From: Chara braunii
Taxonomy: Eukaryota > Streptophyta > Charophyceae > Charales > Characeae
Direction: 5' to 3'
Assembly: GCA_003427395.1 (NCBI GenBank)
Contig: BFEA01000246.1
Span: 593,382 to 616,671 of the forward strand
DNA length: 23,290 nucleotides
Part shown: positions 1-23,290 of the stretch, one piece after another
How the letters are laid out: the number at the start of each line of letters is the position of its first letter
How positions within the stretch are numbered: position 1 is the first letter of the stretch
Made by a program: the position numbers and the translations under genes
Notes under the pieces: generated by a model
The model's input: the letters and a program-made list of their open reading frames with translations, nothing else
Told to the model about the DNA's origin: nothing
Databases searched by the model: none

Positions 1-66
<66 letters not shown>
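1..66. repeat. (GA)n microsatellite at the left edge
   Basis: Uninterrupted GA dinucleotides from the first base; the true length is unknown. It lies in the intron after ISA2 exon H and is (UC)n in the transcript, starting 32 nt past the donor. Confidence 0.98.
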
Positions 67-68
<2 letters not shown>

Positions 69-98
69 TAAAAGCAAAGTCTGTGCCTGGGCACATAC

Positions 99-21322
<21,224 letters not shown>

Positions 21323-21712
21323 CTGAAAGGCAAGCACATTCAATGAATCAGGCTCCCTTTACGATCCTCCAAGACAAAAAAGTCCAGTGGGAAACTTGGA
21401 AACAAACGATATAAGCTCATAGTACAAACATCCCAAGACAAAACAGGCAAATGAAATCCAGACAATATGACAGTTTCAGTGGAAAATTCACCAAAAATAA
21501 CACCCCCTGTTAACCCCGTGTGCTTTGATCCAAATAGCTTTTAGGCTTTCAGCTCATTATAGCCTCCAGCTCAAGGACCTTCTGCAAAATCAAGTGCTGG
21601 CACTGCTGGCCCATTTTCACATACATCCTTTGAAGTGGCTGCTCAAAGATATACTGACTTCTCCCTTATCGACTCACAAAAACAAGATACTCATTTTCCC
21701 TTCAGCACCCCC

Positions 21713-21713
<1 letters not shown>

Positions 21714-21790
<77 letters not shown>
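21714..21790. repeat. (TC)n microsatellite
   Basis: Uninterrupted TC dinucleotides. Confidence 0.98.
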
Positions 21791-21794
<4 letters not shown>

Positions 21795-22639
21795 CCGAGA
21801 CCAATTCACCTGCCGTCCTCCAATGTCTGAGAAGATAGCTCTCTCCCCAAACCACCCTCCGTTCAACTGATGGTGAGGCTGCTAAACAGCAAATCTTCCA
21901 ATGAAAAAACAAATTGAAACAAATGCAATGCAGAGCAGCTGACAAGCAGAAAAACAAAACAAAACAAGACGAAAAAAAAAAAAACATAAGCAGAATGTGC
22001 ACCCTCCGCTCTACCATCAAGCCACCCATTCACCAGACCCTATCTTGTCCAACCTGATTTTACTCCAACTCTGGGTTCCCTACCTGAACGGTTGTGCCTG
22101 CCTGGTCACAGCGAGGAGCAACCATACGCATTCACCTCTTTCCCCCTCTGTCGCTCTTTCTCCCTCTCTCCTCTCCTTCTCTCCCTTCCCTTCTCTTCTG
22201 CCCTCTCCCCCCCTCTCCTCCCCTCTGCTGCTCCTCATCCTTCCTCCCTCTCCTTAACCACCCCAAAAAAGAAGTTTCTATAGCTTTACTAGCTGGAAAC
22301 CAGGTCCATCGTCCCTTACACGCACCTCTCCGTTATGGCGGACGCCGGACAGACCCTGAGACAGCGGCATTGATGGCTCCCTGTTGGAGGGAGGATTACC
22401 CACTGCTCCACCCCTGTAAGATTTTGCTGGGAAATCTACTTTTACTAAGTGGTTCATCGACCCATTGCTATATTTGCTCTAGCAAAACTATTTGTCCCGT
22501 TGTACACCTCTCAGTCTGGCTACAGTTCGCTCTATTCTCTCTCTGTTCTCCGACTGTCTGAGACCTTCGTGTTCTGCAACCATATGATTCCACTGTCTTC
22601 AAGACAAAAACTCACATCTCAGCCTGAAGGTCCAATTTT

Positions 22640-22850
22640 TTTCGCGATCGCGCCGGCCGGTTACACAACCCAGCGCTAATTTTGGCGCGCCCGCGTCCAC
22701 AGTTCTGCTGCGTGCGCAACCGCGCCCCCCATCGACCATCGCGCCTGCCAGCCCAGCCATAGCCTGACAAGGGAACCTAGCGCGCCCCGCTCAGTGCGCG
22801 CGCGCGGAGGCCCTCCATGGCTGGAACAAGAGGGCGAGCAACCTTCCACA
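22640..22850. other. CpG-rich block
   Basis: Dense CG dinucleotides, with TCGCGATCGCG, GGCGCGCCCGCG and a CGCGCGCG run. It could mark a promoter or a GC-rich repeat; no start site is identifiable. Confidence 0.4.
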
Positions 22851-23290
22851 TGATACCATCGATACGGAGCAGTGAAGACGCTTCAAACGGCAACGCTTTT
22901 GGGGATTCGAAAAGACTCAGCTACGTGGATAGATCTTCTTCTTCGCCGAGGACAAAGAGGCATTAACCAAGTGTGGTGCGGGAAGACACAGGACGCGAGC
23001 ACGAGAAAACACGACTTCGATCTGTTTGGTGAGAGCGATCCTGAAGCCGCCTCCTCGCCTGCCTTCCTGTTCAACAATTCTAAACTAAACCCCCCAATCT
23101 CCCCACCTATCGCCCAACCTCCCCCATCGGCTTCCTCGACTATACATCCAACGACTCGCGGCCCTCTTGCTTCGTGCCTCATTCTTCCTCCCCCGCCATC
23201 CCCCATCCTCCTAACAACTCACGCCTCGTCCTACTCCCCATTGTGTCCGCTTCTCTCCATCCACTGGTTACCTATCAGTTTCCCCCCCCC

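Larger units (their letters stand above)
21323..23290 (-). other. Upstream ISA2 intron or 5' region, no exon recognised
   Basis: The sequence upstream of exon A should lead to CBM48 exons, but none was recognised. It contains a (TC)n microsatellite, a C/T-rich stretch at 22135-22260, a CpG-rich block at about 22630-22850 and C-rich DNA to the edge. A minus-strand frame at 22883-23206 shows no family motif. Confidence 0.6.

Overview
The window looks like nuclear DNA of a starch-making streptophyte (a green plant in the broad sense). It carries most of an ISA2-type isoamylase gene, a mitochondrial nad4 fragment attached to the 3' end of a plant-type group II intron, two U6 snRNA retrocopies, a decayed plant-type LINE and many microsatellites. 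Long introns and an intron-rich ISA2 suggest a large-genome lineage outside flowering plants, such as a characean alga or an early-diverging land plant. That placement is inference.

The one real gene is on the minus strand and runs off the left edge. Eight coding exons are read right to left: 21226-21322, 20060-20144, 16605-16741, 13904-13973, 12355-12457, 4316-4431, 2377-2440 and 99-284. All 16 boundaries are GT-AG, every exon-exon phase agrees, and the exons total 858 nt (286 codons) without a stop. They cover the end of the CBM48-side region and most of the GH13 barrel of a starch-debranching-enzyme homologue. The catalytic residues visible here are replaced, as expected of the non-catalytic ISA2 subunit. 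The exons are so short that no long ORF marks the gene. The N-terminal exons were not found; the C-terminal exons lie left of base 1.

The introns hold the rest. The 2441-4315 intron contains an antisense mitochondrial insertion (group II domains V/VI plus nad4 exon). The 7.9-kb intron (4432-12354) contains a U6 retropseudogene with target-site duplication, a tRNA-like SINE candidate, a LINE 3' half with two internal duplications, GC-rich inverted elements, a G-rich array and a polypurine tract. The 13974-16604 intron contains a hairpin-forming minisatellite. The 16742-20059 intron contains a compound GA/GACA/CA microsatellite and a second U6 retrocopy ending 29 bp from a splice donor. The right-hand 2 kb has no recognised exon.

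No new enzyme system, CRISPR array or operon was seen. The main results are the reconstructed split gene and the insertions in its introns.
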